Below are positions 62,013 to 64,000 of a stretch of 64,000 bases of DNA, in pieces (within the stretch, counting starts at the first letter, position 1; each line of letters opens with the position of its first letter). The translations under genes and the position numbers were made by a program. The DNA lies in the NCBI RefSeq assembly GCF_005048155.1, contig NZ_SUMB01000004.1:186001-250000 (forward strand), in the 5' to 3' direction. The notes under the pieces are model-generated. The model was not told the origin of the DNA. It worked only from the letters and a program-made list of their open reading frames with translations, and did not search any database. The DNA is from Streptomyces piniterrae. GTDB taxonomy: Bacteria > Actinomycetota > Actinomycetes > Streptomycetales > Streptomycetaceae.

Positions 62013-62157
62013 GGCGATAAGGCGTACGCCTCCCGTCGCAACCGCCGCTACCTGCGCAGCCGTCAGATCAAGCGCACCATCCCCGAGCCGAAGAACCAGC
62101 GGGCCAACCGCCGAGCTCGCGGCAGCAAGGGCGGCCGGCCCACCGGCTTCGACAGGA
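62013..62157 (+). pseudogene. IS5-type transposase internal remnant
   Basis: The plus strand encodes GDKAYASRRNRRYLRSRQIK, then RTIPEPKNQRANRR and GSKGGRPTGFDR, the catalytic-core region of an IS5-family transposase (DKAYxSxxNRxYLRxRxIKxTIPE...GRPPxFD). It has no start, breaks into the DinB gene's 3' end, and lacks the terminal inverted repeats. Confidence 0.78.
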
Positions 62158-62160
62158 CGA

Positions 62161-62676
62161 CTAGTAGTACCCCTTCACCTCGTCGAGCAGCTCCCGCACG
62201 ATGTCCGCGTGTCCCGCATGTCGCCCGGTCTCCTCGACGAGGTGGATGAGCATCCAACGGAGGTTGGCGCTGCCGGCGCGGAAGTCGGGGTGACGGCCAA
62301 CGTCGTCCAGGGAGGCCGCGGCCACGATCTCGTTGCTTCGGGCGCACTGGGCCTCGTACTGCACGAGCAGCTGCTTCAGCGGAACGCCATCGGTTCGCCA
62401 GTCGGCGCCCTCGTCCGTCTCGTCAAAGGACGGGTTCTGCGTCTTGTCGCCGCCGAGGAAAACCACCTCCAGCCAGGTGTGCTCGACCCACCGCATGTGG
62501 CTGATAAGCCCGGCCATCGTCATCGCCGGCGAGGTCGGGATCACGGAACGGTGCGCGTCGGCCTCGCTCAGGCCATCGCACTTCCATCGCAGGATCTTCC
62601 GCTGGAGGTCCAGCCAGCCGATGAGCGCGGTGCGCTCATCGGCCTGCAAAGGGGGACGCTCAAATGAAGGTGTCAT
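62161..62676 (-). CDS. DinB-family (DUF664) protein
   Basis: A 171-residue DinB-fold protein. LIGWLDLQRKILRWKCDGLS opens the bundle, metal-type His in LISHMRWVEHTWLEVVFLG, and the second His pair in LIHLVEETGRHAGHADIVRE. These positions match the three-His metal site of DinB/mycothiol-type transferases. Possible role: thiol-conjugating detoxification or a metal-dependent small-molecule enzyme. Its 3' end abuts an IS5 fragment. It lies between that remnant and a divergent wall-protein gene. Confidence 0.85.
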   Translation of the reverse strand: MTPSFERPPLQADERTALIGWLDLQRKILRWKCDGLSEADAHRSVIPTSPAMTMAGLISHMRWVEHTWLEVVFLGGDKTQNPSFDETDEGADWRTDGVPLKQLLVQYEAQCARSNEIVAAASLDDVGRHPDFRAGSANLRWMLIHLVEETGRHAGHADIVRELLDEVKGYY

Positions 62677-62899
62677 GCCAGCACGTTAGGACGCTCGGTC
62701 TCCGACTACCGCCTGATTTTTTTCGCCCCAAGATCCGCCGGACAGGCCCTAGTGGCGCCCGGCTACTGGCGCCGGCTGGTAGCGCCCGCAGATGTGGATC
62801 TTATCGAGCCTTTATATGCCCCCTCACTACGGTCACTAAGTCCGATTTACGACCTCATATATCTCTGTGTGACGCAACAGTCACTTATAGGGAGATTCA

Positions 62900-64000
62900 G
62901 TGCATCTGTTGCCCAGCCCTGACCTGCCCGCCGACGCCACGGGGCCCGCCCGTCGCCGCATCCGCCCGATCGTGCTCCTGGCAGGGGCCGCAGCCACCGG
63001 TTTCGGGGCCCTCTACGTGACGGGCCTGCTGGCTTCCGGTGATGATGCGGTGCTGGCGGGCACGCGGGTGCACGGGGTGGACATCGGGGGCCTGAGCCGC
63101 TCACAGGCCCAGGAGAGGCTGGACCAGCAGCTAGGCAAGACCTGGCCGGAACCGGTGAAGGTGCGTATCGGCGACCGTACCGCCACCATCGACGCGCGTG
63201 CCGCCGGCTTCTCCCTGGACAGTGCGCAGACCGTCGCCCATGCCACGCGAGCGGGCGCCGACCCGCTCACCGTGATCGGCCGACTGTTCACCGGTGGTGA
63301 CCGCGACATCGAACCGGTGATCCGGGCCGACGAGGCGAAGGCCCGCGCGGTGCTGACCAAGACAGCCACGCAGTACGACAGCACGCCCCGGAATGGCACG
63401 GTCACCTTCGAGCAGGGCAAGCCGGTGCCCGTGGAGCCACGCGACCGGCACTCCCTCGACGTACGCGGCGCTGCCGAAGCACTGAACTCGGCAGTCCTCA
63501 GCCGGCAGGCGGGACCGGTCGCGCTGCCGGTCGTCCGGCGGAGCGAATCCCCCGTCGACGCGGCAGAAGTGAACCGCGCCATGACGCAGTTCGCCAGGCC
63601 CGCGATGTCGGCCCCGGTCACGGTGACCGTAGCCGGACGGCAGATACCCATCAGCCCCGTGACGGTCGGCAAACACCTCACGATGAAACCGGACAAGAAC
63701 AACCGGCTCATCCCTGAACTCGACGGCAAGGCGCTCCTGCAGGATCCCGCGGTGGCCCGCCCCCTGGCACCGGTCACCGGCAAGGTGGCCGAGGCGAAAC
63801 TGCGCCCGGTCGGCGACCGGGTGGTGGTCTCGGACGGCAAGACCGGCCGGGAGGTCACCGCCAAGGGGATCGAACAAGCCGTGCTACCCCTGCTGACCAG
63901 GACCGGGGCGGCCCGTACCGCAGCGCTGGCCGCCAAGGAGACACAGCCGAAGGTCACCGGTGACAGGCTCCGCGCACTGGGCATCAAGGAGAAGATGTCC
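62900..64000 (+). CDS. VanW/peptidoglycan-binding-type membrane-anchored protein, cut by window edge
   Basis: A GTG start with AGGGAG 5 bases upstream opens a frame that is still open at the last base (367 codons). A short cytosolic region is followed by one TM helix (IVLLAGAAATGFGALYVTGL). Then come repeated extracellular domains of the PG_binding_4 type found ahead of VanW (VDIGGLSRSQAQERLDQQLG and the later NGTVTFEQGKPVPVEPRDRH, VDAAEVNRAMTQFARPAMSA). It should sit at the cell wall. The C-terminal VanW domain is expected beyond the window. Upstream, 62800-62899 is AT-rich with CATATAT and looks like its promoter. Confidence 0.8.
   Translation, partial: MHLLPSPDLPADATGPARRRIRPIVLLAGAAATGFGALYVTGLLASGDDAVLAGTRVHGVDIGGLSRSQAQERLDQQLGKTWPEPVKVRIGDRTATIDARAAGFSLDSAQTVAHATRAGADPLTVIGRLFTGGDRDIEPVIRADEAKARAVLTKTATQYDSTPRNGTVTFEQGKPVPVEPRDRHSLDVRGAAEALNSAVLSRQAGPVALPVVRRSESPVDAAEVNRAMTQFARPAMSAPVTVTVAGRQIPISPVTVGKHLTMKPDKNNRLIPELDGKALLQDPAVARPLAPVTGKVAEAKLRPVGDRVVVSDGKTGREVTAKGIEQAVLPLLTRTGAARTAALAAKETQPKVTGDRLRALGIKEKMS

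Overview
The window is high-GC actinobacterial DNA, almost certainly from a Streptomyces or close relative. Support comes from frequent GTG starts with GGAGG-type ribosome sites, and from many TetR, MarR, MerR, LysR and LuxR regulators each beside a small enzyme gene. Further signs are mycothiol-type DinB enzymes, an LAxTG (class E) sortase substrate, rare TTA codons and a perfect rifamycin-associated element upstream of a rifamycin phosphotransferase. No ribosomal, replication or tRNA genes were seen. Scattered IS5-type remnants, broken genes and short tandem repeats fit an accessory (arm) region rather than the chromosome core.

Layout. 0-5.4 kb: IS5 remnant, TetR, secreted CSLREA beta-helix protein, methyltransferase, and a TetR with a divergent TetX-like FAD monooxygenase. 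5.8-8.2 kb: two divergent surface or secreted proteins, one a sortase-E substrate with a lectin-like domain, the other carrying a duplicated motif. 8.5-13.9 kb: a coupled operon (sorbitol-dehydrogenase-type small subunit, Fe-S-type GMC oxidoreductase, VioB-like ferritin-fold protein) divergent from a DyP peroxidase. 14-20.6 kb: small enzymes with their regulators, including an enolase beside a MarR gene and its palindromic operator. 20.8-29.4 kb: lipoproteins, a giant SCO7613-type membrane protein, a TOPRIM protein, small secreted proteins and remnants. 29.4-32.1 kb: MarR with a divergent DHA2 efflux pump that carries extra C-terminal beta-sandwich domains.

31.9-38.4 kb is the most unusual part. 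A three-gene operon joined by ATGA overlaps encodes an ATP-grasp ligase, a dikinase whose phospho-histidine domain precedes its ATP-binding domain (the glucan-water-dikinase order) and an MFS transporter. It is divergent from a PAS-LuxR regulator. This looks like an uncharacterised make-or-modify-and-export system.

38.6-51.7 kb: lipoprotein deacetylase, azoreductase group, LysR and its divergent pair, DsbA, a metallo-beta-lactamase-fold protein lacking its histidines, an acyl-CoA dehydrogenase/SDR operon, and MerR with an ene-reductase. 51.7-58.5 kb: remnants, calerythrin-like EF-hand protein, a CqsA-like PLP synthase, an unrecognised 388-residue protein and a secreted HExxH metalloprotease. 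58.7-64 kb: rifamycin phosphotransferase under a RAE, an IS5 fragment, a DinB protein and the start of a VanW-type protein cut by the window edge.

Many genes form regulator-enzyme pairs for xenobiotic or redox stress (TetX-like, quinone reductase, ene-reductase, azoreductase, DsbA, DyP, Rph). All functions are read from sequence by family recognition; no database search was run.
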